Counted from the stretch's first letter, positions 1 to 6,763 are shown. The stretch: DNA of 11,104 nucleotides from Candidatus Woesearchaeota archaeon (GCA_016203335.1 JACQNA010000085.1:1-11104), one strand, 5' to 3'. The notes: generated by a model not told the origin, from the sequence alone. A program made the numbers and translations.

Positions 1-221
1 AAAGTAGTCATGCTAGAAAAGTTTATAAATGAGCTTTCACGGTTTTTCTCTGTTTTAATTTACACCAACCAACGGCTATTTGCCAACAGCTATCTGCTGA
101 GACCTATATGGTCACGATTCCATCTTTTTGGAGTCTGGAAAAACAGGAATTCTGAAGTTTTCACCTAGATTGTAGTCTGTCACTTCTCTCTCACTGTGGG
201 GAACCTCGAAAGGTGGTGATT
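1..221. other. non-coding leader region before the first gene
   Basis: This stretch is richer in A and T than the genes that follow, and no supportable gene was found on either strand. It presumably holds the promoter for the downstream genes and perhaps the end of an upstream unit. No convincing -35/-10 pair, operator or terminator could be picked out. The last ten bases contain the ribosome site of the first gene. Confidence 0.5.
209..218 (+). promoter_or_regulatory. ribosome binding site that selects the ATG at 222
   Basis: AAAGGTGGTG closely matches the anti-Shine-Dalgarno complement AAAGGAGGTG and lies just before the ATG at 222. The in-frame GTG codons at 213 and 216 fall inside this motif, so they cannot be starts and the ATG at 222 is preferred. 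Confidence 0.7.
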
Positions 222-653
222 ATGCACCGCGTTTTGACAGTGCTCGCGCTGCTCGCATGTATAATCACGGCGTGCAGCAGGTCAGACACAGCGTCTCATC
301 CGTCGGCTGATGTACAGAAGTACGAGGATCGTCTCAAGGAGGCAGATCGATTGAGGATACTAATAGCGAGCATTAATCTTGAGGCAGCTCGATTAGAACT
401 GCTCGCTGCTACAATCGATCGGCTGAAGATTCCCCCGACATCTGCATCCTCAATGTCACCACAGGCTCTCGTGCAGGCGTTCCGTGAGCAGCAGGAAAAG
501 CGGGAAGAGCTTGTGGATCTCGTGGTTGAGTACAATCGCGGCGTCGAGAAGTACCATAATGATGTAGCGAAGTTAGACTGGGTGCGGATAGACTCACTGG
601 TTTATCCACCAGAAGAAACTCCGCGCCATCTCGCGACGCTGTCGATTGAGTGA
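222..653 (+). CDS. predicted lipoprotein with a helical, charged mature part
   Basis: A 143-residue protein. Residues 1-17 form a lipoprotein signal peptide (MHR, then a hydrophobic stretch) ending in the lipobox ITAC, with Cys18 the likely lipidated residue. The sequence LLAC13 just before it is a weaker alternative. Ser follows the Cys, which in enteric bacteria would favour outer-membrane sorting. The mature part is rich in E, K, R, L and A, with segments at about 35-70 and 80-110 that look alpha-helical or coiled-coil; there is no recognisable enzymatic motif. The start is set by AAAGGTGGTG directly upstream. It is followed after 65 nt by another exported protein on the same strand. No family is recognised; the function may be structural or accessory in the envelope. 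The lipoprotein call is good, the role unknown. Confidence 0.75.
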   Translation: MHRVLTVLALLACIITACSRSDTASHPSADVQKYEDRLKEADRLRILIASINLEAARLELLAATIDRLKIPPTSASSMSPQALVQAFREQQEKREELVDLVVEYNRGVEKYHNDVAKLDWVRIDSLVYPPEETPRHLATLSIE

Positions 654-706
654 GCCTACCATGGATGGCGTTTTAGCCAAGGACGGCAAGGAATCAATTG
701 TTCGAG

Positions 707-712
707 AAAGGA
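707..712 (+). promoter_or_regulatory. ribosome binding site supporting a TTG start
   Basis: AAAGGA lies 6 nt before the TTG at 719. An upstream TTG at 698 and the ATG at 734 have no comparable motif at the right distance. The TTG at 719 also gives the best signal peptide, beginning M-K-H-H ahead of the hydrophobic core. Confidence 0.5.
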
Positions 713-718
713 ATTGCC

Positions 719-1144
719 TTGAAACACCACATCATGATTGTCTTACTCGCGCTCCTCGCCATGAGCGAGTTGGCGTTCTGTCAGCCAGGGCGAAAAGGCC
801 TGAGCCAGATAGATGTACGGCCCACGAGTCAGCAGGTTATCGCGTCGGCAAAGAGTATTCTCGACGCACGCATCGTATCAACCAATTGTGTTCCGCCGGA
901 CAGCAATAGATGGTGGGCCGTTGAGAGATACAAACAATGGCTCATAGATGACGAGTACGGCTTTCTTCTGGGGCAGTTCATCGTAATGGGTAGCGGCATC
1001 AGACCCAAGAACGAGCCCGGAGGTGTTGTCATCCACGGTGAGTTGAACATTCTGGCACGGGAGTTACGAGAAATGCGTCCACACATTGCGCTCCCGTTCT
1101 GGATCACGGTGCGTATGGAATCACCCATCGCACGTCGAGAATAA
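719..1144 (+). CDS. small predicted secreted protein of unknown function
   Basis: A 141-residue protein read from a TTG start chosen for its ribosome site (AAAGGA, 6 nt upstream). Residues 1-18 make an export signal: a basic MKHH start, a hydrophobic core (IMIVLLALLAM), then SELAFC before QPG. The residue before the Cys is Phe, so this is not a good lipobox; type I cleavage near Ala16-Cys18 is more likely. The mature part has scattered Trp and Pro residues, ends in ARRE, and has no motif I recognise. It lies 65 nt after the lipoprotein gene and 92 nt before the SPFH genes, so it may belong to the same transcript. After the TAA stop the same frame stays open for 14 more codons to a second TAA at 1187-1189. 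Function unknown. Confidence 0.6.
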   Translation: MKHHIMIVLLALLAMSELAFCQPGRKGLSQIDVRPTSQQVIASAKSILDARIVSTNCVPPDSNRWWAVERYKQWLIDDEYGFLLGQFIVMGSGIRPKNEPGGVVIHGELNILARELREMRPHIALPFWITVRMESPIARRE

Positions 1145-1195
1145 CCAGTTGGCAAGGAGGGTATCGTAAAGTCCAGCAGCAAGAAGTAAGCGAAT

Positions 1196-1208
1196 ACAGT
1201 TCAACTGT
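1196..1208. repeat. 13-bp palindrome upstream of the SPFH genes
   Basis: ACAGTT-C-AACTGT is a perfect 6+1+6 inverted repeat ending 28 nt before the ATG of the first SPFH gene. The size and position would suit a repressor or activator site, or a small stem in the mRNA leader. One copy of this length can occur by chance, and no clear promoter was identified beside it. Confidence 0.3.
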
Positions 1209-1236
1209 TCACGCATATCCCGGAAGGGAAGCCAAC

Positions 1237-2550
1237 ATGTCCTCCAGAAAGCGAGTCAAAATGAGCACGTTCATGCGGTTCCTCAAGTGGTTCATGGCCG
1301 GCCAATTCACTTTCATGAAGGCCCTTGCGCTGGCCGGCATCATGGCGGTTGGCATTTTCATCATCACCAAGTTCGCTGCCTTGGTGGAAAGCAATGATGA
1401 CGGCTACACCCAGGTCATGCAGTCCTGGTGGGACGGCAACATGTCCGCCCGGTTTCAGCCCGGAGTCTACTACCAGGGCCTTGCCCGGGTCTGGACATTC
1501 AGGAAGGAGGACACTTACACCTTCTCCAACGATCCGAAGGAAGAAGAGGAGGTTGACACCCCGGGATGCCCCATCCTCTTCAATGATGGGGGTAGGGGCA
1601 TTCTCTGGGGAAGTGTCCGCTACACCTTCCCGACAGATGAGCGGAGTATGGTGTTAATCGTCCGCCATTTCATGGATGAAACCAATAATCCTGCTCAAAA
1701 GTTCTTTGAGGAGGCTGTTCAAGAGGTGGTGAAGCAAGCAATCTATGTCGTTGGCTGCTTGCTCAGTACGACAGACAGCTACACCACCCATCAGGCGCAG
1801 CTTTCCCAGATGGCCCAGGATCAGATCAATGATGGGATCTACCGCACCATCGAGGTTGAAGTTACAACAACCGATCCGGTTACTGGTGCGGTGGTAGTAG
1901 AGAATGTTGCGCGAATCATGCGCGACAGCCTGGGTCAACCAATGCGGGATCCAGCATTTTTTGACCAATATGGGGTCGTCCTCAGCCAGTTTGCCGTTTC
2001 GAAGATTGATTATGACCTGGAAATCAACAATCAAATCCAGGAGAGCATGGACTACCAGAATAGGATTCAGGGAGCCCAAGCTGACGCGAAAACGGCAAAT
2101 ACGCAACGCCTCACCAATCGTGATAATGGCGAGCGTGAGGTGACCAAGGCGCGTTATGAGGAGGAACAAAAACGGATTCAGGCAATCGCCTTAGTGCGCA
2201 AGGACAGCACCAAGGTGATTATTGATGCACAGCGTGATCTCGAGGTGGCAAAGCGCGACCGTGATGCGGTGCGCGACCAAGTTGCAGGCAAGGTTGCCCT
2301 GCGTCGTGGTCAGGCCGAGGCAGCGAAAAAGATTCTGGCTTCAGATGGTGCGCTGGTCCGGAAGAAGCTAGCCTATGAGCGTGTCCTAGCCTACTGGGGC
2401 GATGCGGTGCGCAAGCTTGATCTGGTACCCGAGATATCTGTTGCCAACAACGCAGGTGGAGAAGTAACCCCGCCCAGCTACATCCTGCTCCAGCTGATTG
2501 ACACGCAAGTGTGCCGGGAACTCGGCTTGAGCTTCGAATTCCCGCGGTAA
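1237..2550 (+). CDS. SPFH/Band 7 family membrane protein (first of a tandem pair)
   Basis: A 437-residue single-pass membrane protein of the SPFH (stomatin/prohibitin/flotillin/HflK-C) type. A basic N-terminus (residues 1-28) precedes one transmembrane segment at about 27-46. The Band 7-like region follows, starting near GYTQV (56) and the segment ARFQPGVYY. From about 260 to 375 there is a long charged A/E/K/R/Q-rich helix, the coiled coil typical of SPFH oligomers, and then a short Pro-containing hydrophobic tail. Family members form large ring or cage assemblies that organise membrane proteases and microdomains, for example HflK/HflC around FtsH. Residues 177-200 (STTDSY...DQINDG) match residues 152-174 of the next protein, so the two genes are paralogues. 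A GGAAGGGAA ribosome site supports ATG 1237; ATG 1261 is an alternative. Family confident, exact role inferred. Confidence 0.85.
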   Translation: MSSRKRVKMSTFMRFLKWFMAGQFTFMKALALAGIMAVGIFIITKFAALVESNDDGYTQVMQSWWDGNMSARFQPGVYYQGLARVWTFRKEDTYTFSNDPKEEEEVDTPGCPILFNDGGRGILWGSVRYTFPTDERSMVLIVRHFMDETNNPAQKFFEEAVQEVVKQAIYVVGCLLSTTDSYTTHQAQLSQMAQDQINDGIYRTIEVEVTTTDPVTGAVVVENVARIMRDSLGQPMRDPAFFDQYGVVLSQFAVSKIDYDLEINNQIQESMDYQNRIQGAQADAKTANTQRLTNRDNGEREVTKARYEEEQKRIQAIALVRKDSTKVIIDAQRDLEVAKRDRDAVRDQVAGKVALRRGQAEAAKKILASDGALVRKKLAYERVLAYWGDAVRKLDLVPEISVANNAGGEVTPPSYILLQLIDTQVCRELGLSFEFPR

Positions 2551-2606
2551 GGGTATCATCTACATCACCATCACTGATGTGCACATACACAAAAAACGAG
2601 GAAACC

Positions 2607-3809
2607 ATGAAACAGATTGAGCATCAAGCTGCCCATGTGCCGACTGAAATCCCGTTTGTTCGGCGCCTGCTTCGCTACACCGTATTTGCCTCCATCATAA
2701 TGCTCGTGCTCGGCTGGGACTTTCTGGTCAAAGAGGTACCTGGCGGGTATTATGCAGTCACCATCAACCGGTTGACCGGTGACATCAGTGCGCGGATGCT
2801 ACCGGGCAGATTCTTCGGACCCATGCTTAATGTCCGGTTATGGCAGATAAAGGATACATTCCGATTCGACGCCATGGCCGTTCGTTACGTAAATGGGGGC
2901 ACAGCTACTATCAGTGGCAGCGCTCGGTTTGAGCTGCCCAATGACTCAAGCCTCCTCATCGCGCTGCATCAAGCATATCTGACGCAGGAAAGTTTCGTAA
3001 GCAGAACTCTGCGCCCGCAGACACAGGACGCGCTCAATGGAAGCGCTCAGCTGATGACCTCGACCGAGAGTTACACCTCGCAGAAGGGTCAATTTCAGGC
3101 ATTGGCTAAGGATCAAATCAACAACGGCGTCTTTGTGCTTGAGGCCGGAAGCGCCATTGACACCGTCGGCGGTGAGGAAGTCAGACGGAATCGCATCACG
3201 CGCGATAGCAAGGGCAATCCAGTGCGTAAGCCGAATCCGATGCGGGAATTTCACGTCGTGGTTGATCTGCTTACCGTTGATGATCCGGCGTACGAAGACC
3301 GGATCCGTGACCAGATTACCAGCCGGCGGAAAAAGCTCATGGATGGAGTCATCGCCAAGAGCCAAGGCCTGTTAGCACAGGAGGAAACAAAAAGCGTGGC
3401 TGCAAAGGGCGAAGCGAAACTTGTTGAAAATGAGTACCTACAAAAGGTGCTCAACATTAAGGAGATCGTTTCTGCCCAACTTACCGCAGACACTGCCCAA
3501 ATTTCCGCAGGCGCACGCCGTGAAGCTGCACGCATCCAGCGGGAAGCGCAAGAGATCCAGGGTGAGACCGCCAATCTGTTCGGCCAGGGGGAGGCACAGG
3601 TTAAGCTGCTGATGCAGGATGCGGACTCGAACCTGGAACTTCGGCTTTCGGCGTTTGAAGAAGGCCATAGGATTCGGGCAGAGGCGTTTGGCGCCGGCAA
3701 GCAGCCTGTACCCAAGATCCGGCTGGGCCAAAACGGCAACACAAGCACCATGCTCGATATGCTGGGCATCCAAGCTGCCCGCGGTCTGCTCAGCACGCAA
3801 CCCAAATAA
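2607..3809 (+). CDS. SPFH/Band 7 family membrane protein (second of a tandem pair)
   Basis: A 400-residue paralogue of the preceding protein. One transmembrane helix lies at about 24-37, followed directly by the Band 7-like region (GGYYAV at 46-51, then ISARMLPGRFF, the counterpart of MSARFQPGVYY in the first copy). The shared block TSTESY...DQINNG spans about 151-174. A helical A/E/Q-rich region from about 245 to 370 follows, with repeats such as GEA, REA and QGE, as expected for the SPFH coiled coil. The frame is open upstream to 2511, overlapping the previous gene, but the ribosome site GAGG at 2598-2601 and the position of the membrane helix favour ATG 2607. The 56-nt gap holds only a weak 6-bp hairpin (2562-2580). 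As with HflK/HflC, the two probably form a hetero-oligomer; that is inference. Confidence 0.85.
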   Translation: MKQIEHQAAHVPTEIPFVRRLLRYTVFASIIMLVLGWDFLVKEVPGGYYAVTINRLTGDISARMLPGRFFGPMLNVRLWQIKDTFRFDAMAVRYVNGGTATISGSARFELPNDSSLLIALHQAYLTQESFVSRTLRPQTQDALNGSAQLMTSTESYTSQKGQFQALAKDQINNGVFVLEAGSAIDTVGGEEVRRNRITRDSKGNPVRKPNPMREFHVVVDLLTVDDPAYEDRIRDQITSRRKKLMDGVIAKSQGLLAQEETKSVAAKGEAKLVENEYLQKVLNIKEIVSAQLTADTAQISAGARREAARIQREAQEIQGETANLFGQGEAQVKLLMQDADSNLELRLSAFEEGHRIRAEAFGAGKQPVPKIRLGQNGNTSTMLDMLGIQAARGLLSTQPK

Positions 3810-3822
3810 CCGCGTTTCTTCC

Positions 3823-3865
3823 TTGGACAGGCAAGATACTGATTCCCAGGCTCTTGCCTGTCCAA
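3823..3865 (+). repeat. 14-bp perfect inverted repeat (mRNA hairpin) abutting a ribosome site
   Basis: TTGGACAGGCAAGA at 3823-3836 pairs exactly with TCTTGCCTGTCCAA at 3852-3865 around a 15-nt loop. It sits in the 67-nt gap after the second SPFH gene. The right arm runs straight into the Shine-Dalgarno sequence (AAAAGGAGG, 3864-3872) of the next gene, sharing two bases with it. No U-tract follows, so a classic intrinsic terminator is unlikely. It may instead control initiation, mRNA decay or processing, and so set expression of the downstream genes apart from the SPFH pair. Confidence 0.7.
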
Positions 3866-3876
3866 AAGGAGGGGTG

Positions 3877-4470
3877 ATGACGGATAGAGAACGCATCAAT
3901 CCCCGGGAGTGGAATAGTAGACGTCGGCGGCTTCGGCGGGGTGCGTGGATACTTGGTATTCTCGGAATCCTCACCTTCCTGGACAGCGGCCACATGTTCC
4001 CGATCCCACTCATCGGGTTGACATCTGTTGTTACAGCTGCAATTCTTGTTGCACTCGCTTTTACTTGCTATAGGATGAGCACTGCACCACCAACAAGCAG
4101 AGAGATTCTGCTGGTTGCTGAGGCACATGGCAGCTACATCACTCTAGCTGTCCTTCTGCACCACTTTGATTTGCCCACCAACCAGCTGGAGAAGCTCATC
4201 ATTGCCTACTGGAACGAAGGAATCTTGCAAGCAGTTGGACGACCTCCAGGGGATGAACCTATCAAACAAGTGGAGGTAAGCCAGATTGCCTTCAAGTTTG
4301 TTGGGGCGGGAGAGAGAACTAGGGAGCACCAACCGGCAGCAGGGCCAGCTCCTGAACAAGCGGTTCCCGTGCGCGATATCAATGATATCAACCAGGCGCT
4401 CCTAGGTGGAACTCTTGATATCCACGGCGGCCTGCCTATTGGTGGGCGAGAGCCACAACCGAGAAGTTAA
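3877..4470 (+). CDS. two-helix membrane protein with a winged-helix-like cytosolic domain
   Basis: A 197-residue protein. The N-terminus is strongly basic (four consecutive Arg at 15-18, more at 20-21). Two hydrophobic segments follow at about 23-41 and 43-65, joined by a very short turn around PIPL. The positive-inside rule predicts both ends in the cytosol. Residues about 74-120 (REILLVAEAHGSYITLAVLLHH...LEKLIIAYWNEGIL) have the pattern of a winged helix-turn-helix: a helix, a turn, a second helix and a strand-like end. The tail from about 140 is Pro/Gly-rich and looks disordered. The ATG at 3877 is chosen because AAAAGGAGG lies 4 nt upstream; the GTG at 3874 is too close to it. The position between the SPFH pair and the conjugation genes suggests an adaptor or membrane-bound sensor. 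No family recognised. Confidence 0.7.
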   Translation: MTDRERINPREWNSRRRRLRRGAWILGILGILTFLDSGHMFPIPLIGLTSVVTAAILVALAFTCYRMSTAPPTSREILLVAEAHGSYITLAVLLHHFDLPTNQLEKLIIAYWNEGILQAVGRPPGDEPIKQVEVSQIAFKFVGAGERTREHQPAAGPAPEQAVPVRDINDINQALLGGTLDIHGGLPIGGREPQPRS

Positions 4471-4492
4471 CGCGGAAGGAGGCTGTAGTAGT

Positions 4493-4918
4493 ATGAGCAA
4501 TCATCTCACACGACAAGACGCCACGCAGGCTCGCACTGAAGCCCAGGCGCAAACAACGGCCCAGGATACAGGCGGCTATACCTGCAAATGCTGTGATCCG
4601 CCGAACAGACTGGTGCTACGGCCGGAACTCGGGATGGTGGATAACCTACCTCGGTTCGGGCTCTGCGTCCTGCACAATCCCGTTAGCGTCCACGAATGGG
4701 ACGGCACGCAATATGTGCTGCGCGGTGGATGGTCGCTGCATGAAGGCTCGGCGATCATGGACAAGGATGGAACCGTAATAACTCAGGTGCAGCCCGAAGC
4801 ACCCACTCCTGATCAGGTGATGCGCCTGGGTGATGATGAACAAGACCCTAATGCTGATGCCCGTGGTAGGGCAGGCACTCGCGTGGATCTCGGGCGAGAC
4901 GCCTTCTACAGGAGTTGA
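4493..4918 (+). CDS. small putative zinc-binding protein of the conjugation operon
   Basis: A 141-residue protein with a polar, Q/A/T-rich and probably flexible N-terminus (1-27). It has potential metal ligands Cys31-Lys-Cys33-Cys34 and, after 23 residues, Cys58-Val-Leu-His61, giving a C-x2-C...C-x2-H arrangement. The following part (about 66-95) is strand-rich, with VHEWDGTQYVLRGGW and a DKDG turn, and the C-terminal 40 residues are acidic and then basic. The ribosome site AAGGAGG (4476-4482) supports ATG 4493; the frame stays open upstream into the previous gene. The stop lies 2 nt before the E2-like gene, so translation is probably coupled. By position it could be an adaptor or E3-like partner, or an unrecognised modifier, although it lacks a Gly-Gly end. 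Function not established. Confidence 0.65.
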   Translation: MSNHLTRQDATQARTEAQAQTTAQDTGGYTCKCCDPPNRLVLRPELGMVDNLPRFGLCVLHNPVSVHEWDGTQYVLRGGWSLHEGSAIMDKDGTVITQVQPEAPTPDQVMRLGDDEQDPNADARGRAGTRVDLGRDAFYRS

Positions 4919-4920
4919 AC

Positions 4921-5745
4921 ATGGAATATTCCCAGCGCAAGGTCACGAGTAACGGGGTGCAGTCATGGATCATTGCCTTGGAGACCGTGCACCAGATGAT
5001 TACTTGGGCGGGAAAAGATCCTGACCGGCTCCAGCAGGAAATAAGCGAGATGCAACAGCCCGTCTTTAACCAGTTCATTCTGACTGTCGCTGCATCTAAT
5101 GGGTCAGATGTCCAGCAGTGCCGACACTGCCTTGACCTACCTGTATTCTGGGGCCGTGAGCTGCGTTGTGTCAACTGCGCCTTACCTGCTCGTCTGGACA
5201 ATGATCTGGATCTGGCGTATATTGGAAGACTACCGTCGCTCATCGGCCGCCAGGAAGGAGGTACATTGCGCGGCCGGCCTTTCCTAAAGAGGATATTCCG
5301 AAAGGTTCAAGCGATGAAAAGCGGGCAGCAGGCTTTGTACCAGTCGTATTTCCTCACGATCGGCGAGAGTATTTACTTCTCACCGCCTGTCATCTGCGTC
5401 TTCCCCAACAACTGGCCCAGGCAACCGCCCAGGATTTATTTTCGGAATGAGTATTTTAAGATCCTGGATATTCCGGCCACGCATCTGCTTGGGAGAGGAA
5501 GCGGAACAGCGCTGCTCTGCAACTACGCGAGCTGGAAACGGGTGACCTTGGCCAGGACGCTGCAGCAACGGATCATCCCCAGGATAATCATCGACCTGAT
5601 GTTCGCTGACCTGCAGGCAGTGGGGAAGTTCAAAGAAGCGATGCGTGGCCTGGGCGGTAGCATGTATGATGCCTACAACTTCATTGGTAGGCGACATAGC
5701 GCTCGGTTTCAGGAAGTGTATGAGCGATACGTCACCATTGATTGA
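4921..5745 (+). CDS. E2 (UBC)-like conjugating protein with N-terminal zinc ribbon
   Basis: A 274-residue protein. Residues 67-86 hold C67-x2-C70-x12-C83-x2-C86, a zinc ribbon. The C-terminal part fits the ubiquitin-conjugating fold: a strand (SPPVICVFP), the turn W165-PRQPP170, a strand (RIYF), a His at about 190, then GTALLC with Cys200, W205 five residues later, and long helices. In E2 enzymes this Cys carries the thioester-linked modifier and is preceded by an HPN motif; here the Asn of HPN is not obvious, as in other divergent bacterial E2s. The ribosome site AGGAG precedes ATG 4921, only 2 nt after the previous stop. Adjacent JAMM and E1-like genes strongly support the assignment. The fold is inferred from motifs and context. 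A divergent zinc-binding protein unrelated to E2 is the alternative, but less likely. Confidence 0.75.
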   Translation: MEYSQRKVTSNGVQSWIIALETVHQMITWAGKDPDRLQQEISEMQQPVFNQFILTVAASNGSDVQQCRHCLDLPVFWGRELRCVNCALPARLDNDLDLAYIGRLPSLIGRQEGGTLRGRPFLKRIFRKVQAMKSGQQALYQSYFLTIGESIYFSPPVICVFPNNWPRQPPRIYFRNEYFKILDIPATHLLGRGSGTALLCNYASWKRVTLARTLQQRIIPRIIIDLMFADLQAVGKFKEAMRGLGGSMYDAYNFIGRRHSARFQEVYERYVTID

Positions 5746-5761
5746 CCTGTGTATCTCAACT

Positions 5762-5803
5762 AGAAGAGCTGTACCATTTCTGTTTGGTTGGTACAGCTCT
5801 TCT
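5762..5803 (+). repeat. 15-bp perfect inverted repeat inside the conjugation operon
   Basis: AGAAGAGCTGTACCA at 5762-5776 pairs exactly with TGGTACAGCTCTTCT at 5789-5803 around a 12-nt loop. It fills most of the 73-nt gap between the E2-like and JAMM genes. Two bases after the right arm comes the strong ribosome site AGGAGG (5806-5811). No run of T follows, so it is unlikely to be a simple terminator. A role in mRNA processing, differential stability or initiation control is more plausible, and it resembles the hairpin at 3823-3865 in placement. Confidence 0.75.
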
Positions 5804-5818
5804 TGAGGAGGTGTGCTC

Positions 5819-6760
5819 ATGGAACCACGGGTTTTCTTCTCATCGCATGCCTTTCGTGTTAGCGCCGTCGAGGCGGAGCGGTATTACCAGAAAGGTATGA
5901 AAGCAGAGGGCATGCCATGGGAAACTGCAATGTACCCGTTGGCACACCTCGTATTGAAGGAGGGCATAGAAAAATGTCCGTTGGAGTTGGCTGAGCTGGA
6001 TGAAATTGCATGTATTGTTATTCCGCGGGTAGCCATTCCTCCAGATATATTCAAGGCACATAGTTGTCATGCTGCCAAGCATGGTGGGGTGCCAGTTGAA
6101 GAAATGAATACCACCTTCCAGAGGCAGTGCCTTGATATCCTGCTACGCTTTCCTCACTTGGGAATGTTTGTCAAGCAGCATTCACACCATACCCTTGAGC
6201 TGACCAGACCAAGTGAAGGGGACATGCAGCATAACATCTTGAATGCATACGCCTGGTACAGGAGCAAGGGATTGAATACAATGTTTTCGATGATCATGAC
6301 CAGGCACGCCATGATGCCGAAATGGTTTATCCATGCGCATGCGCTTGGCAAGGAGAACCAAAACGTTGAGCTGGGGCAAGTTACCGTGATTGCGGATAAT
6401 CATCCCCTCTGCATGGATGCGCGGAAAAAGCCGTATTACGACACCCAAGAGGGCGCTGAGTGGTGTGACCGCAACAAGGCTGCGCTACGGGCTGCGGGCT
6501 TCCAGATATCAAGGCAATTTCTGCCGCGGGGATACCGGCGATACATCATCAGCTATGAAAAAGAGAGCGTCGTGATGGTGCTGCCGCCGGATTTTCCACT
6601 GAAGCCTGTACGGGTATTCCGTATTATAGATGCCCAAAAAAATATGTTCGCGCCATTGCCGTTGCCCGGTCAGTGGCAGCAACAGAATGCATTCTCCAGG
6701 CTGGGCATGCTGGAACTGGCCAGGCATTATCAATCGCTATTATGCGAGCATGGAGGCTAG
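5819..6760 (+). CDS. JAMM/MPN (JAB) metalloprotease with C-terminal E2/RWD-like domain
   Basis: A 313-residue protein. The JAMM zinc-protease signature is readable: H121-S-H123, then S132-E-G-D135, giving HxH-x8-S-x2-D, one residue longer than the usual x7. Glu56 in KCPLELAEL aligns with the catalytic Glu of Rpn11-type enzymes, about 65 residues before the His pair. Such enzymes cleave isopeptide or peptide bonds after a ubiquitin-like modifier, so this is the likely maturation or deconjugation enzyme. Residues about 225-313 look like a second, Cys-less UBC/RWD fold: strands YRRYIISY and VVMVLPP, the turn L255-PPDFP260, a strand (VRVFRI), a Trp and a terminal helix. The ribosome site AGGAGG (5806-5811) selects ATG 5819 over GTG 5813. 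The protein ends in Gly-Gly, probably by chance. The next gene begins 3 nt later. Confidence 0.8.
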   Translation: MEPRVFFSSHAFRVSAVEAERYYQKGMKAEGMPWETAMYPLAHLVLKEGIEKCPLELAELDEIACIVIPRVAIPPDIFKAHSCHAAKHGGVPVEEMNTTFQRQCLDILLRFPHLGMFVKQHSHHTLELTRPSEGDMQHNILNAYAWYRSKGLNTMFSMIMTRHAMMPKWFIHAHALGKENQNVELGQVTVIADNHPLCMDARKKPYYDTQEGAEWCDRNKAALRAAGFQISRQFLPRGYRRYIISYEKESVVMVLPPDFPLKPVRVFRIIDAQKNMFAPLPLPGQWQQQNAFSRLGMLELARHYQSLLCEHGG

Positions 6761-6763
6761 GTC

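Noticed and set aside
60..211. Possible promoter elements, such as TTGCCA near 80 with TATATG near 106, and TTGGAG near 128.
   Set aside because: Spacings (about 19 bp or without a partner) and sequence matches are poor; none stands out from chance.
2562..2580. Weak hairpin (ACATCA/TGATGT) between the SPFH genes as a third regulatory stem.
   Set aside because: Only 6 bp, low in GC and inside a simple CATC-rich run, so chance is likely.
2511..2606. Upstream extension of the second SPFH protein, overlapping the end of the first.
   Set aside because: The added residues are polar and unlike an SPFH N-terminus, while ATG 2607 has a good ribosome site and starts just before the membrane helix.
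3251..3865. Long open frame on the minus strand under the second SPFH gene (about 200 codons).
   Set aside because: Its composition (rich in Ser, Arg, Ala) is that of a shadow of the plus-strand gene; there is no family resemblance, and the plus-strand gene is certain.
6743..6760. The JAMM protein ends in Gly-Gly, which could mark it as carrying a ubiquitin-like modifier.
   Set aside because: The codons GGA GGC before TAG form the GGAGG ribosome site of the E1-like gene, which explains the glycines, and the preceding segment is helical rather than a beta-grasp end.
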